A stretch of 64,000 nucleotides of DNA from Odobenus rosmarus divergens (GCF_000321225.1 NW_004451008.1:552585-616584), one strand, 5' to 3'; counted from the first letter of the stretch, positions 1 through 18,607 are shown. Numbers and translations are program-made. The notes: generated by a model not told the origin, from the letters alone.

Positions 1-189
1 TTATACAGGGGGGAAAGAACACTGCGTGCACCAGAAATAAGCCAGCCCACATGTGCCCCACCTCCCCTGAGCTGATGGAAACATCTGGAGGGGGGCTGCC
101 CATGAGGGCTTCCCTTCGGTAGGGGGCGCTGCCAGGTCTAAGGCCCAGAACTGGAGAAGGGGGGCCTGGATGTCTTGCACATTAAAGGA

Positions 190-470
190 GCAGGTAGAGC
201 AGAAAAAGACCGGGCAGGCCAGGTTTGAATCTGGGCTCTGTCGCTTGCTGCCCTGTGATGGTGGGTCTCTCCCAGCTTTCTCTTCCTGGCCTGTAACTTC
301 TCAGCATTTCTGGCTGAGGATCGTTTCAAGGATGGAATGAGCTCAAGGTGTGGAGAAAATGACGCTAGCTAGGTAGGTAGTTCTACTGTTCGCGTCGAGT
401 AAATGAGGAAACCGAGGCCCAGGAAGATGAAGTGACTTGCTAGAACGTGAACCATGTCATCCAGCTCTAG
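190..470. repeat. MIR-like old SINE fragments
   Basis: Contains stretches resembling MIR cores: TTTGAATCTGGGCTCTGTCGC, then AAATGAGGAAACCGAGGCCC and GTGACTTGC. Divergent and approximate in extent. Confidence 0.4.
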
Positions 471-551
471 AGCCTGCCTGGTCGACCAGTATACTGGGCT
501 GCCTGTCCAAACAAAACAAGGTCCTCATCCGTAGCTACGCAGTTACACTGA

Positions 552-723
552 CAGATCCCCCCACGGGGATGCTGTCTGTGTCCCCAGATTTTCACAGATC
601 CCCCCACGGGGATGCTGTTTGTGTCCCCAGATTTTCACAGATCCCCCCATGGGGATGCTGTCTGTGTCCCCAGATTTTCACAGATCCCCCCACGGGGATG
701 CTGTATGTGTCCCCAGATTTTCA
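552..723 (+). repeat. Minisatellite, four 43-bp units
   Basis: Four head-to-tail copies start at 552, 595, 638 and 681. Each reads CAGATCCCCCCACGGGGATG followed by CTG, T(C/T/A)TGTGTCCCCAG and ATTTTCA. Copies differ by only a few single bases (TCTGTG, TTTGTG, TCTGTG, TATGTG; CACGGGG versus CATGGGG), so the array expanded recently. 43 is not a multiple of 3 and the frame rotates; the open frames across it are not evidence of coding. Confidence 0.95.
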
Positions 724-1325
724 CAGAGCCTCTTTCGTTGCTTCGGTAAGGTTGTCACGGTCCCAGCCTTGCAAGTCCAGAGGCTAGCTTCTGTGCACAC
801 ACAGTGAAGGCGGGCCCATCCGCGTCAGTAATCTACAGTGAGTACTGACCACCACAGAAACCAGAACCTTTGAGCCGTCATGACCAATGGCGGTCACGTT
901 ATACTTGGAAGCCAAGTCAGAATCAGAAGTTTATCTGCAAAACCTGGGCTCAGAATGAGGGGCGTTCAAAAATTTCAGTGGCTGGCGGCTGCAGGCTGGT
1001 GAACCCAGGCTCCACAGGTGTACCTCCTACCCCCTTCACCTGTGGGACGGTGAGATCTGAAGGTCCTCCGAGGCTTCCTCTTCTGGGGACAGCATATGGA
1101 CAGACGCCCTCTTCTCGCCCAACATTTGTCCCTGGGACTTGACTTTTTTCGGATTCCATGGCTGGCCAATCCACTCCTGTTTATTAACTCATTTTTTCAC
1201 ATAAGAGTCTTTTTGCTTTCTATCAAGGTACAGTAAAACTTGGAGGATACAGTAAAACTTTTTGTCTCCCTGACATGACTTTGAAGATCTCTGCTGTGAT
1301 TCTTAATAAGTTGTGCTCAAATTTA

Positions 1326-1530
1326 TTTTTTTCTATTTTTTTAAAGAGTTAACTATTTATTTGAGAGAGAAAGAGAGCATGCAAGTGGGGTAAGAGGCAG
1401 AGGGAGAGAGAGAGAATCCTCAAGCAGACTTTCTGCTGAGTGTGGAGCTCAATGCCAGGCTCAATCCCAGGACCCTGAGATCATGACCAAAAGTCAGATG
1501 CTTAACCGACTGGGCCACCCAGGTGCCCCA
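1326..1530 (-). mobile_element. Carnivore tRNA-derived SINE, minus orientation
   Basis: Reads TTTTTTAAAGAG at the left and GGGCCACCCAGGTGCCCC at the right, the reverse complement of a SINE head. Flanked by target-site duplications TGCTCAAATTTA at 1314-1325 and 1535-1546. Confidence 0.9.
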
Positions 1531-2254
1531 GTTATGCTCAAATTTAAGTCTTCAAGAGAAATCTTTCTCATAATTCCTAGCCCACCAGTACTGGCAAGAG
1601 AACACAAAGCCCCCTACGTAGTAGGTGCCTGATAAATGCCCATGTAACAACAAACACCTACCCTGGTGACATATGGACAGGCACAGTCCTTGACCCTACG
1701 CAATTTCACAGTCTAAAGAAGACAAACATGGATAGATAACCATGACCCAAGATGCTAGCACTGAGACAGAGGCAAGAGGGTGGAGTGTTACAGGAGCAAG
1801 GAAGAGTGCGTGCCACCATCCTCGGAGGGGAGATGCCAGAGAAGACTCCCCCAAGGGAACATCTGTTATAAAGGATGAGGAGAAGACTCACAGGCCAAAA
1901 GGTAGGGAGGGTTATTTCTGACAGGCAACACCATGGCACCTTTGAAGAATTCCCAGCAATTCACCAGGAGTGCAGTAAATTAAGGGGGGCGCAGGTGGAC
2001 AGTGTGTGTGAGGGATCTGGGGGAATAGAAAGAGATAAGGCTTTGTCCCAATTAGAAAGAAGGTGCGCCTTTCTCCAGCTGCACTTGAGCACCTCTCCTT
2101 GGCTCTATGGCTCTGTGCACACACTGTGCAACTATATACTGAGGCCATTGGCCTGATATATACTCTATCATCAGGGACATGTGTCATGGTTCTAGATGTT
2201 TGGATTTTGTTCAGAACATCCAGAATCTGAAAGATTAATGAGAGGGGGTTTATT

Positions 2255-2331
2255 TTTAAGATTTTATTTATTTGAGAGAGAGAGCACCAACATGAGTGGG
2301 GGGGAGGGGCAGGGGGACAAGCAGACAGCCC
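2255..2331 (-). mobile_element. Left part of a carnivore SINE (minus), interrupted
   Basis: TTTTTAAGATTTTATTTATT followed by GAGAGAGAGAGCACC is the reversed SINE tail side. The element stops where a 368-bp foreign segment begins at 2332 and resumes at about 2700. Confidence 0.8.
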
Positions 2332-2699
2332 GCCTGCTTCTCCATCACCCACTCCCCTTGTTTGTGTTCCCTCTCTCACTGTGTCTCTCTCTGTCAAATA
2401 AATAAATAAATAAATCTTAAAAAAAAAAGTTCTATGTGTTGATTGTGTTGGTGGTTACACAACTGTATACATTTGTCAAAACTCACCAAACCAAACACTT
2501 TGAAAAGGGTGAGTTTTATAGTTTATAAATTGTACCTTAATAAAGCTAACCCCCCAACTAAGTAAATAAGTAAATCACTCAGACCATCTTTCTCTGGTTT
2601 CCCAGGACAGAGGCTGTGGTTTTCTCCATCTTCCCTGGTCTACGGGCTCCATTTCAACCCAAGTGACCCTCTCCTGTAATCACCCTTCACTCAGTTACC
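2332..2699 (+). repeat. Templated direct copy of 4472-4839 inserted inside a SINE
   Basis: 368 bp aligns with 4472-4839 at a constant offset of 2140. I count about six single-base differences outside the SINE A-rich tail. It includes half a forward SINE tail, an old L1 3' end and unique sequence, so it is a copy of a composite locus and not an independent transposition. Confidence 0.92.
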
Positions 2700-2774
2700 T
2701 CAATCCCAGGACCCTGAGATCATGACCCGAGCTGAAGTCAGACACGTAACCGACTGAGCCACGCAGGAGCCCCC
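2700..2774 (-). mobile_element. Right part of the interrupted carnivore SINE (minus)
   Basis: CCCAGGACCCTGAGATCATG through GACTGAGCCACGCAGGAGCC is the reversed SINE head side. About 35 bases of the SINE middle are missing between this piece and 2255-2331. Confidence 0.8.
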
Positions 2775-3999
2775 TCAGAAGGGTTTAAATCAAGGAAGTG
2801 ACATGACCATGATTGTGTTTTGTAGAGAATACTCTGGAAGCAGGGAGGCTGACCCAGTGGTGAGAAGTTGAAGAGAAGGCTGAGGGACCTGGGGCAGGGG
2901 GAGTCCACGGAGGACTCGGGCAGAGGCACAAGGCAGGGAGGTGGAGCTGAAGGAAGGCTTTGACAAATGCTTGGAGGGTAGACTGGTTACAAAATCCAAG
3001 CGGACTTGAGAGAAGAGAGGTGAGGACAGGATGGCGGCTGGGTTCTCAGGCGCAGGGGACATAGATGTGAGACTCCTACAGAGGGAGGGCGAAGAAATGG
3101 AGCCCATCCAGAGGACCTGGAAGAAGATGTCGGGGAACCTGAGACAGAAACCAGTGTGCTGGGAGCGGGCAGAGGCTGGGTACAGCCCGGACCCTCTGGT
3201 CCTTCTTGCCCCCACGCGGTCTGAGGCGGAGGTATCTGTAGAGACCAGGGTGTGGAGTGGGGGGCCGGGGGCACTGTTCGGGGGCTGAGAGAAGGAAACA
3301 GCTGCCATGGGGTGGCTGTGTGAGGTTCTAGACTGGGGACACTGAGAAGAGCTGCCAGGCACGGACTGTAATGAGGGCAGATTCTCCCAGCACAGAAGCT
3401 ACCCTCTGGGAGCAAAGCAGGTGCTTTTAGATACCAAATTTATTCCCTGAGCCCCTAGAGGGCCACTGGGGCCAATAGGGTGTGTTACAGGAGTGTAGGA
3501 AAAAGCTCCCAAATGCCCTCCCTAGTTACAACCAGGAACCTGCCCTCCATAACCCCTGAAGGCTTGAGCAAGGGTATGAATGGAGGCGCATATTCCAGAT
3601 GCCTAAATATTTAGAAACTATAAATTAAGCTATTCCCATAGCCGGCATGCATTCCCAGCCAGATTCTTGGAAGGTCTTCCCAGTCGTCACCCTTGCACCC
3701 CAGAGGCTGAAGGAGCTGAGCCCTCCCCCAGTCAGCGCATCACCTGTGAGCCAGGGTGTGACTCAGATCTGCTGGCTCAGGCCAGGCCAGCTCTGACTAG
3801 ACCCTCTGAACTCAGGGGCTGACACAGTCAAGGTCCCCGGGAAGCCTAGGCAGGCATGTACCCCTCCCTCGGTGCCATTTTGCCAACTCAGGATTTCCAG
3901 GCAGTTCTAAGCACCTCCCGAAACTACATCACCCGAGTAGAGAGAAGGGAACGAACAGAGTTATCCTGTGGAAATTTCTCTGGCTAGATCCCCACCTTG

Positions 4000-4700
4000 C
4001 ATAATTCGAAGCAATTGTAAACAAGGCAGGCCTTCTGGAAACAACCCAGTCTCTTTCCACTGGTAAATGGTAAAACAAAATGTGCTACATCCAGACAATA
4101 GAATACTACTCAGTAATGAGAATAAACTATGAATATCTGCAATGATGTGTAAAAAGCAACCCATAAAGCACTCCAAAGCATTGTGTTGAGTGAGAGAAGC
4201 CAGACACGCAGAAGGCTACATACTGCATGATTCCACCTGTATGACCTTCTGGAAAAGGCAAGCTACAGGGAGAGAAGGCAGATCAGTGGCTTCCAGAGTA
4301 GATGGTGGGAGGGGGATTAACTGCAAAGGGACAGAAGGGAATTTGGGTATAAAAATATTCTATGTGTTGGGGCGCCTGGGTGGCTCAGTCGTTGAGCGTC
4401 TGCCTTCGGCTCAGGTCATGATCCCGGGTCCTGGGATGCAGCCCTGCATTGGGCTCCCTGCTCTGCAGGAGGCCTGCTTCTCCATCACCCACTCCCCCTG
4501 TTTGTGTTCCCTCTCTCACTGTGTCTCTCTCTGTCAAATAAATAAATAGAAAATCTTTTTAAAAAAATGTTCCATGTGTTGATTGTGTTGGTGGTTACAC
4601 AACTGTATACATTTGTCAAAACTCACCAAACCAAACACTTTGAAAAGGGTGAGTTTTATAGTTTATAAATTGTACCTTAATAAAGCTAACCCCCCAACTA
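4000..4700 (+). mobile_element. Old mammalian L1 3' end, split by a SINE at 4371-4565
   Basis: CTACATCCAGACAATAGAAT, then GAAGCCAGACACGCAGAAGG and GTGAGTTTTATAGTTTATAA resemble the 3' end of old L1M-type elements. The SINE interrupts it. Left limit is approximate. Confidence 0.65.
4371..4565 (+). mobile_element. Carnivore SINE, plus orientation
   Basis: Starts GGGGCGCCTGGGTGGCTCAG and ends in CAAATAAATAAATAG plus A/T tail. Flanking TTCTATGTGTTG and TTCCATGTGTTG are its target-site duplication within the old L1. Confidence 0.92.
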
Positions 4701-4839
4701 AGTAAATAAGTAAATCACTCAGACCATCTTTCTCTGGTTTCCCAGGACAGAGGCTGTGGTTTTCTCCATCTTCCCTGGTCTACGGGCTCCATTTCAACCC
4801 AAGTGGCCCTCTCCTGTAATTACCTTTCACTCAGTTACC
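4472..4839 (+). repeat. Source copy of the 368-bp local duplication
   Basis: Continuous with the complete SINE at 4371-4565 and with the old L1 tail around it, so this locus is the original and 2332-2699 the derived copy. Confidence 0.88.
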
Positions 4840-5084
4840 AAATCAGAGAGAGAGACAGACAGACAGAGACAGAGATTTAGATAGAAAACATTTTGTATTT
4901 TGCAGTCTGTGATATGCAGGATCCTCCTAAGAGCTGGCCCACGGCAGGGAAAGGGTCATCTCTCCAGGGCCTAAGAACAGCAGGGGAATGTCACAGACTG
5001 AGAACACCTCCTTTGATGAGTCTGGGTATAGTTCAACTTCTACCAACCAGTAAATTCTCTCTCACTTAACACACAACTCTTTTT

Positions 5085-5197
5085 ATTTTGTTCGTTTATT
5101 TATTTTTAGTAATCTCTACATCCAACGTGGTGCTCAAACCCATGACCCCAAGATCAAGAATTGCACGCTCTTTCCACTGAGCCAGCCAGGCACCCCC
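5085..5197 (-). mobile_element. Older carnivore SINE, minus, short form
   Basis: TTTAGTAATCTCTACATCCA followed by GATCAAGAATTGCACGCTC and GAGCCAGCCAGGCACCCC: the variant lacking the CT-rich region. Confidence 0.8.
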
Positions 5198-5199
5198 AC

Positions 5200-7030
5200 A
5201 CAACTCTTTAATAGTAAACCTTCTATGAATGTTGAGTTTTTGTTGAAATTTTAAATGAGTGTTTTTAAAGAGTGCCATAGGTAGTCATTTTTAAATGACT
5301 GTTTCCCCAATTTACTTGTTTTGCCAATTTGAAATTTTTCATGGGTTGGATTTGCTTATAAGGGAGTACACCTGACAGATAAGCCATCGCACCTCCATTT
5401 TGTTGGACGGATTTGCCGTGAGTGTGTTTTCACTGTAGCGGGGCCCAACTGAAAACCAGAAAAATGGTAGAGGATAATACGAAACAACTGACAAACACGG
5501 TGCATTTCTGTTTGTCTCTCTAATGTGGGCTCGCAGATGCTCCCACCTTCCTCCCAGTTTTATATTTCACTAAATTTCACGAAATCCTAGGAGCCACTTC
5601 CTTTGAAAGTATGCCTTACACTTATGATAAAAATGAGAGCAATGGGTTTTTAAAAATTGTCATGCCACGGGTACGACTCTCGGCATGAACACCTGTTACA
5701 CCAAAGGGCTGCTATTGTCTCTGGGGGTCTAGGAAGTCTATAATCCCGCCTTTCAGTGACTCAATTTGCTCATATGTCAAATGGGAATAGCCAGAACTAT
5801 CTTCCTTTCCTCGCATGACCATGGTGAGGGGCAGAGGCATATGGGAGAGGGCTTCGTAAACTCTGCAACAGTACGAGCCAGTGGGAGTGGCTGCAGAGTG
5901 GCTGTGAGTCACAGGTAGCTGGGCGCAAAAATGTGACTCCCTCTGCATGGCAAGGCCCATGGCCCTTAGAGGAGGCCCCCAAAGCTTGTTTGTGGTGGGG
6001 ATCTTTTTCTTTCTGGTTTAGAACCAACTGCTGGCAGCCCCCTCTGCCCTCCTCCTGCTTCCAGGAACACCCTCTAGGGATCCCGCGTTCTGTCCTGAGT
6101 ACGGGATCCTGGAGCAGGGGCTCGTCAGGGTCCCCCAACTGACCATGCGCTGGGCTCCAGTGCACACTGAGAAACCGTGCGGGTCAGCACTACAGCCTGG
6201 CCTGCCATTGTCTGGCCCCACGGGTCAGTGAGCAGGCTAATGGGGTCTGTTCAGGGAGGTGGGGCGCGAACAATGGGAACAAATCTCTGCCGGCTGTGCT
6301 CCCAAGAGGGAAAGTGCTGGCAGGATTTCCCCCAGAGCTAATCAATTCCAGAACCACTCAACCAGGGTGCTGAGCCTCCATGGTCGCTGACTCACAAAGG
6401 GCCACAGTGGTGCCGGGGAAATGAGAAGCCATTTCACCAAAGGGAAAGGAAATGAGATCGTTTAGCAGAGATAAGAGAGGACCAAGGGGACAGCCCAAGC
6501 CCTGGCAGAAATGAAGTGAGGGAGACTAAGTTCCCCTTTCTGTGCAAGGAGCTGCTCCCCTCCACTGCACGGAGCTCTCCGCTACCCCGCAGCTCCTACC
6601 ACTGCCTCCCTCCCCTCCACCTGCTGGCCAAGCGGGACCTCACAGTTACCCAGGGGGCACCTAAATCACTGATCATTAAAGCAGGGAGGGGCTGGAGACA
6701 CCACCAGCCTGCTGGTCCCCAAACTTTTCACCACCAACTAACTCTTCTTAAGCCCTGTTTTACAGGGGGTCCCATCTTTGGGAGACTTTAAAATAGCTAC
6801 CTTTACACCTGCTCCTTTGGGTTGTTCACTGGGCTAAGAATTCTTCCTTATTATCTCATCCGGTGCCAACAAAACCACTGGGAAGGAGGTATAATTTTAC
6901 CTCTATTTATAGGAGAAGGCTCAGCCTAGGAGAGGTGTGTTTGCCTTAAATACTACAACTACAAAACAGGAGAATCAGAATCGAAACTCGGTCTGTGTGG
7001 CTTCAAGGCCCCAGGGGCTGTCAGCATTTA
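5200..7030. other. Gene-free unique sequence
   Basis: No exon or young repeat recognised. A weak MIR-like segment (CTTATTATCTCATCC, then ACCTCTATTTATAGG) lies near 6,830-6,930. Open frames here are short and match nothing I know. Confidence 0.5.
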
Positions 7031-7034
7031 AGAA

Positions 7035-7855
7035 GAAAGAGCTCGTGCCCCCCGCAATTGTACTCCTAGCTATATACTCAAGAAAAAGGACATATATGTC
7101 TACATGCCAACTTGTACATAAATGTTTATAGCAATAGTCAAATGGTAGAAACAACTGAAATGTCCATCAACTGATGAATGTAAAGCATCCATATGGTGGA
7201 ATAGGATCTGACCACAAAAAGGAATGAAGCACTCCTACATGCTACACCATGGATGATCCTTGGAAACATTTTGCTAAATAAAAGAAGCCAGGGGCACCTG
7301 GGTGGCTCAGTCAGTTAAGCGTCTGCCTTTGGCTCAGGTCATGATCCCGGAGTCCTGGGATCGAGTCCCACGTTGGGCTCCCGGTTCGGTGGAGAGTCTG
7401 CTTCTCCCTCTGCCCCTCACCTGCTCTTGTGATCTTTCTCTCTTTCAAATAAATAAATAAATAAAATCTTTAAAAAAAATAAAAGCCAGCCACAAAAGAC
7501 CATGTAATGTATGACTTCATTTACATGAAATGTCTAGAATAAGTATATATATGTAAATACTGATATAGAAGTAATTATATGTGAATATATACAATAAGCG
7601 AATTATTATATAATAAGTGAATACACAGATACAGAAGGTAGACTCGTGATTGCTCAGGACCAGGGGGAAATGGGGAGATAAGGTGGTAATCCCTAAAGGG
7701 TATAGGGGTTCTTTCTGAGGTGATGGAAATGTTCTCTAATTGGCTGTCGTGATAGTTGCACAGATCTGTGAATTTACTAAAATCCGGTGAGTCCTACACT
7801 TTAAACAGTGCCTTGTACGGCATGTGGATTATATCTCAATAGAGCAATTCAAGAG
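7035..7855 (+). mobile_element. Old L1 3' end, split by a SINE
   Basis: TTGTACTCCTAGCTATATAC, AACTTGTACATAAATG, TGTCCATCAACTGATGAATG and, after the SINE, TGATGGAAATGTTCTCTAAT: the familiar old L1 3' end order. Interrupted at 7291-7482. Confidence 0.7.
7291..7482 (+). mobile_element. Carnivore SINE, plus orientation
   Basis: GGGGCACCTGGGTGGCTCAG head and AAATAAATAAATAAATAAAA tail, inserted in an old L1. Flanks AAAGAAGCCAG and AAATAAAAGCCAG look like the target duplication. Confidence 0.92.
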
Positions 7856-7959
7856 AAAAATCGCCCATGGATGACTGGCCTAGCATGACTCTTAGGCTCT
7901 CATATGTCCTATGGTAGTTCTGTCTCATGAAGACTGAGAAGCAGAAGCCGTGTGGTGCT

Positions 7960-8070
7960 GTGGAAAGAGCAAAAGCTTTGGAACCAGTGACCTTGGACAA
8001 CATGTTTAGCCTGTCTCGGCTCTGGTTTCCTGTCTGTAAGCTGGGGTTAGTAAGGCCCACCTTACTAAGT
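7960..8070 (+). repeat. MIR-like fragment
   Basis: AAGCTTTGGAACCAGTGACC, then TGGTTTCCTGTCTGTAAGCT resembles the MIR core. Divergent. Confidence 0.4.
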
Positions 8071-11000
8071 TGTTGTGGTATATAGGAAAGCCCCCAGCCC
8101 CTGCAGTTCTAACATTCCCTGATTTTGAAGTGTGAGGCTTGAGTGAAGAGGGAGAGGTGGGTGGTGTCTGTCTGTGGACAGAGAGGTTTGCCTTGCGTTG
8201 AGTCACACACACCCACGAGGGAGTCTTCTCTCCTGTGTGGACCACAGGCTGGTCAGCCAGAGGGCTAGAAGGATGGTTTGGGGATTCACTGCCCCCTGTC
8301 ACATCCCCAAATAAGAGAGATGAGGTAGAAGTTAGAAAGCAGGGGGATTTGTGTAAGCTCTAGGGACAGCCCTGCGGCCCTTGGAAACTGGTGGGAGTGA
8401 GGCAAAGGGGAGAGTGAAGAGGAAGCCAGACTCCCATAGAAATGTAGCTCTTTTGCAAGGCAGTGGGATGGGCTGGATGGTTCTGATGTATGCCTTCCCA
8501 ACTCTGAAACATCTGCCAAAAATGCAGAGATGCTTTTCTGAAAACAACTGGAGGATAGAAAGAGGTATAAAGAAGAGCTAGACAAGTAAAAAATAAAGCA
8601 AAAAAACCAACAATTTGGTAACAGAGGTACTTAAATACTAGGAAAATGGTACTAACAGGCCAACCAGAGTGGTAAGTACAAGTTCTGGATTTATGAATTC
8701 GCCCACTCACTAAAATTTACTGTTAATTCCAAAATCACTCCTCATGGTACTTTTGAGGGCATTCAAGGACATGAGCAGAGCAGTAAGAAATTTGAGTCAC
8801 CCCGTGTTCGTGTTCCCTGCTGAGGTCAAATGAAGGCTCTGCCTTCTGGTTTCAGCTCTCCTACTGTAAACAAGTATTTTGTTTTGTTTTGTTGCCGTCT
8901 ATGTAGTGCTGTGTTTTCTGCCTTGTTTCCCTCTTGGTTGGTGATTTCGCTATACAAATTGACCCCCAGATGTAGCATTGAAGTGCTGTCTGGAGTTCAG
9001 AGCAAGCTTTCCTTAGAAAGCTGCCATGTGCCCTATGGAGAGAATCTGTTTGTCAACCTTCATTCAGGCCTGCAATGTTAATGCACCAACAATCCACATC
9101 AAATAAAGTGTCTTTAAACTGAAACACATATAAAAAAAAGGTTAAGTATTGATCAGCTGACAAAAATTCTGTGACCAGAAGTTCACGGGCACCCAACCCT
9201 GTATTTTCTCCAGGAACTGCTATCTGCTCTCCAGTGCTCACGTCTTTATAGACCACCACTACTGCAAACATGAGCATTGGCCATCCATGCTATGTGTTTT
9301 TAATGCATGTTCTCATTTGAACACCCACAAAGTAGGTGTTCTTTTTGTGCTACAGGTAAGGAAGTTGAGGTTATCTGTATTAACGTGACTTAGAGCTCCC
9401 ATGTGGAAGTGGGAGGATTTGAATCCATTTCTCTCCCACTTTCCAGAGAGGAAGCGAACTCTCTAGCCCGGGAGCCTGAATGCCAGTTCTTAGAAAAGGC
9501 AGATCAGGCCCGTGTATCAGGGCTGTTGGGAGGGCACCCGGAGAGCTGAGCGTAGTCAAGAACATGGCCTATCTGTGAAAGGAAGGGGAAAGAACTGGAC
9601 ACGATCATCCAGATGTAGTCTGGTCAGGCTCTGGCTGAGCAGGGGGGAAACGATCATCTGCAACCAGCACAGAAGAGAGGCACCAGAATGAGGAATGGGT
9701 GCCAACCACACCAAGAGAGAAGCAATGGTGGGAACAGGAATGGTTCCGCCTAGAAATGAGAGTGTGGGGACCTACAGGAGGGATCTTTAAATACCTAGAG
9801 GGCTATCTTGGGAATGAGAACTGGAAGGAAAGCAGGTTCAGAGTTATAGCGAGCAGGTTATGACTCGGTGTAAGCACCATTTTCTAATACTCAGAGCTCT
9901 CCTACAGGCCAAGATTGGGGACTGGTGGTCCATAGGCTAAATCCGGCTGCAGACATGTTGTGTTGGTTCACAGCGTTTCTGAAAAGTTGTATTTCAGTGC
10001 CCTGCTGTGGGACGTGTGTCTCCAGTTTCCAGAGCCTCTGCCGCTCCCTGTGCTTTGAGTCCCCCTTCACTCATGTGTAACTTGACTTGCCCTTCAAGTA
10101 TCAGGTTGACTGATTCAGCAAATAAAAATACAGGATGCAGAGTTAAATTTGAATTTCAGACAAATGACAAATCCTTTTTTGTGTAACTATGTCCCGTGCA
10201 ATACTTGGGATATACTTATACTGTGTCTATAGTTAGTTATGTCCCAGTACTTGTGATTTACTAATAAGTGTCCCACATTCAATCTGTCAGCCCTACCCTG
10301 GAGGCCTGAATTAGGAGCCCTGGAGGCTGCATTTTGAGGAAGCATGTTCTATATTTGGGAAATACTTGAAGACTTGTCTCAGAGGAATGCTAGGGATGGA
10401 AACAGGGCTAAAATGATCTAAATGGTCTTATTTTCTTGAGATTCCCCCATTTCAGAGAGACAAAACAATAAAAGCTAGAGGGAGATAATAATTCTAAATA
10501 ACAACCCCAGGTGCTATTCTGGTGTGCATGACAGGTGGGATGCTGGCTTGTGCTGGAGCAGCAGAATGTTCTACCAGAACTGGATTGACGGAGAGATACA
10601 AAAACATAAAGTGTTTTTGACCTCAAATATCAACTGCTAGTAAAATGCTTGTTAAGTGCAAGTTGATGGACATGTCTACGGCCGGGGACAATGGTGGCAA
10701 TCCCTTTCTGGATCAGGACATGAACCAAGAGGCATACAACATCCCCAAAAGGTGATTCTGCTTTATCTGTCAAAAGCCATCTTCTACTTCTCCGAGCCTG
10801 GGGTAAGCAATCCTGACACTTTTTCCATACCCTGCTGCCAGAAGTGCGTTTCTGGTTGTTTTGAACAGACCGTGGCTGACTCCCCCGGGCCTGGAACATG
10901 GTGGCAGTTGATAGCGAGCAGAAGCTGGCCCTCGCGCGCGGTTACCAGAGCCTCCGTTTCTTCTGCAGAAAAGGAGGGGCAAGATCTCTGAGGTCATTTC

Positions 11001-12360
11001 CAGCAATTGTGCCGCTGAAAGTGTCAGTAGTCTTTGGTCATCAGCTAGCCTTTCTGCACCCTCCTCCTGACCTCCAAGGAATTAGGATGTTTATGTTCAG
11101 TGCGACTTGAGTGAGCATTTGGTTGAACTCCCTCATGTTGGAGACAGAGCAAGTTCCCTTCATGGGAGGGTGTGACGAGGTCCAGAGCTCTTTGTGGCTC
11201 AGTGGGTGGCCTCCCATTCTTCGGCTATGGTTCATCTTGTCTCCCTCCCTTACTTTTACTCAAATCTTTCAAGGTCCCTCACTCAAAACAGAGAACATGA
11301 CAAAAGGCACGGGGAAGTTAACAAAATGAAAAAAATATTTGTGGGAGAGAATGCACTAGACACTAGTGTATGGACTGAAGTGCACACAAAGGGAATATCC
11401 TTAGCATTTCTAATTTGTCCTTTTCTGGAAAAGCTCCTAGGAGACCTGGGCTCTGCCCTCTCTTTTAAAGACAGGCACATCCGGAACATCCCCAGGTTGA
11501 CTCAGATGCTCATTAAGTATTCCTAATGATGCTGGGTTTCCTTCACCATTCTCCTCTTCATCAGGATTAAACAGAGAAAATCTCAGGGGTTACTCAAAGT
11601 GAGTAAAACTCAATAAAACTCCATTTCAACTATTGTAAAGTTGGGACAAATTATTTGATATGTGCTTTTTATGGAAAGATTGAGCTTAAAGTTGAGAAGT
11701 AACAAACCCAGCAACCTCTGAATCTTAAACAGAGGCCTTCAGGTGACTTAACGGCTCCACCATTTTCAAGTGATGGCTCTATTTTCACTGTCCATTCTTG
11801 AGAGGTATTCTGTCTCCTCCATGAGAACTTCAGGGGACCCTCCCCTTTCCACCTTGTTAAATTTCTCAGGGTCTTGTATTTCTGTTATGCACACGGACCC
11901 CCAGCTGGCAGGTGTTGAATGAATGAGTTGGAAATGAAAGGAAAAGAACAGGGGCTCTGGAGACAAATACCCTGGATGAAACCCCGGTTCCTCCGATCAC
12001 CAGCTGGTGAACTTGGGCAAGTTTTTAGTTTCTCTAAGCCTCTGTTTTCTTATTTGTAAAATGCAAATAAACCACTTCATCTACAGGGGTGTTGTAAGGA
12101 GAAAATGGAATAGTGAAGGCACTCAATAAGCAGTAGCTCTTACTGTACCTGTTGAATCTACAGCAAACTTAAGCAACGAGAACCACCACCTGGCAGTATG
12201 ATTTTCTAACCTTTCAATGCAGTCCCAAACTTTGTTTGGCACAAAGTTACAGACTGGCCATCTGAAGGATGAGTTGCTTTGTGTAACTGCCCACTGTGGT
12301 GGGCACTATTTTACTGGTCCCTAAGAGTGTTTAAGGAGAAGCATTACAGTCAACAGTGGA
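8070..12360. other. Gene-free region upstream (plus sense) of CRYGS 3' end
   Basis: Mainly unique sequence. An old unidentified repeat lies at about 10,100-10,270 (AAATAAAAATACAGGATGCA core) and a MIR-like piece at 12,000-12,140. No gene recognised. Confidence 0.5.
12000..12140 (+). repeat. MIR-like fragment
   Basis: ACCAGCTGGTGAACTTGGGC, then GCCTCTGTTTTCTTATTTG and the ACTCAATAAGCAGTAG end match MIR layout. Confidence 0.5.
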
Positions 12361-12376
12361 ATGCATGCCAATTGTT

Positions 12377-12382
12377 TTATTT
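12377..12382 (-). terminator. CRYGS: CRYGS polyadenylation signal AATAAA
   Basis: TTTATT on the plus strand reads AATAAA on the minus strand, 75 bp after the CRYGS stop. That gives a 3' UTR of about 100 nt, plausible for a crystallin gene. The cleavage site itself is inferred. Confidence 0.75.
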
Positions 12383-12456
12383 ATGATGCCTACTTGGATG
12401 ACAAGGCTAGCCAGCACATGGCCCCCAGGGAGAAGCCTGTGGCCCCATCCCCGTCA

Positions 12457-18607
<6,151 letters not shown>

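Noticed and set aside
437..787. 116-codon open frame across the minisatellite
   Set aside because: The 43-bp unit shifts frame each copy, so the repeated peptide is a by-product of the tandem DNA repeat.
1326..1530. tRNA-like sequence with A/B-box resemblance in SINE heads
   Set aside because: These are tRNA-derived SINEs with target duplications, not functional tRNA genes. The same applies to every SINE copy listed.
1875..2397. Open frames of 93 and 161 codons overlapping on opposite strands
   Set aside because: They run into SINE sequence and share no similarity to known proteins.
2790..3362. 190-codon open frame on the minus strand
   Set aside because: Ser/Pro-rich and low in complexity, no domain, no splice context, and overlaps other open frames in a GC-richer stretch. 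Treated as chance.
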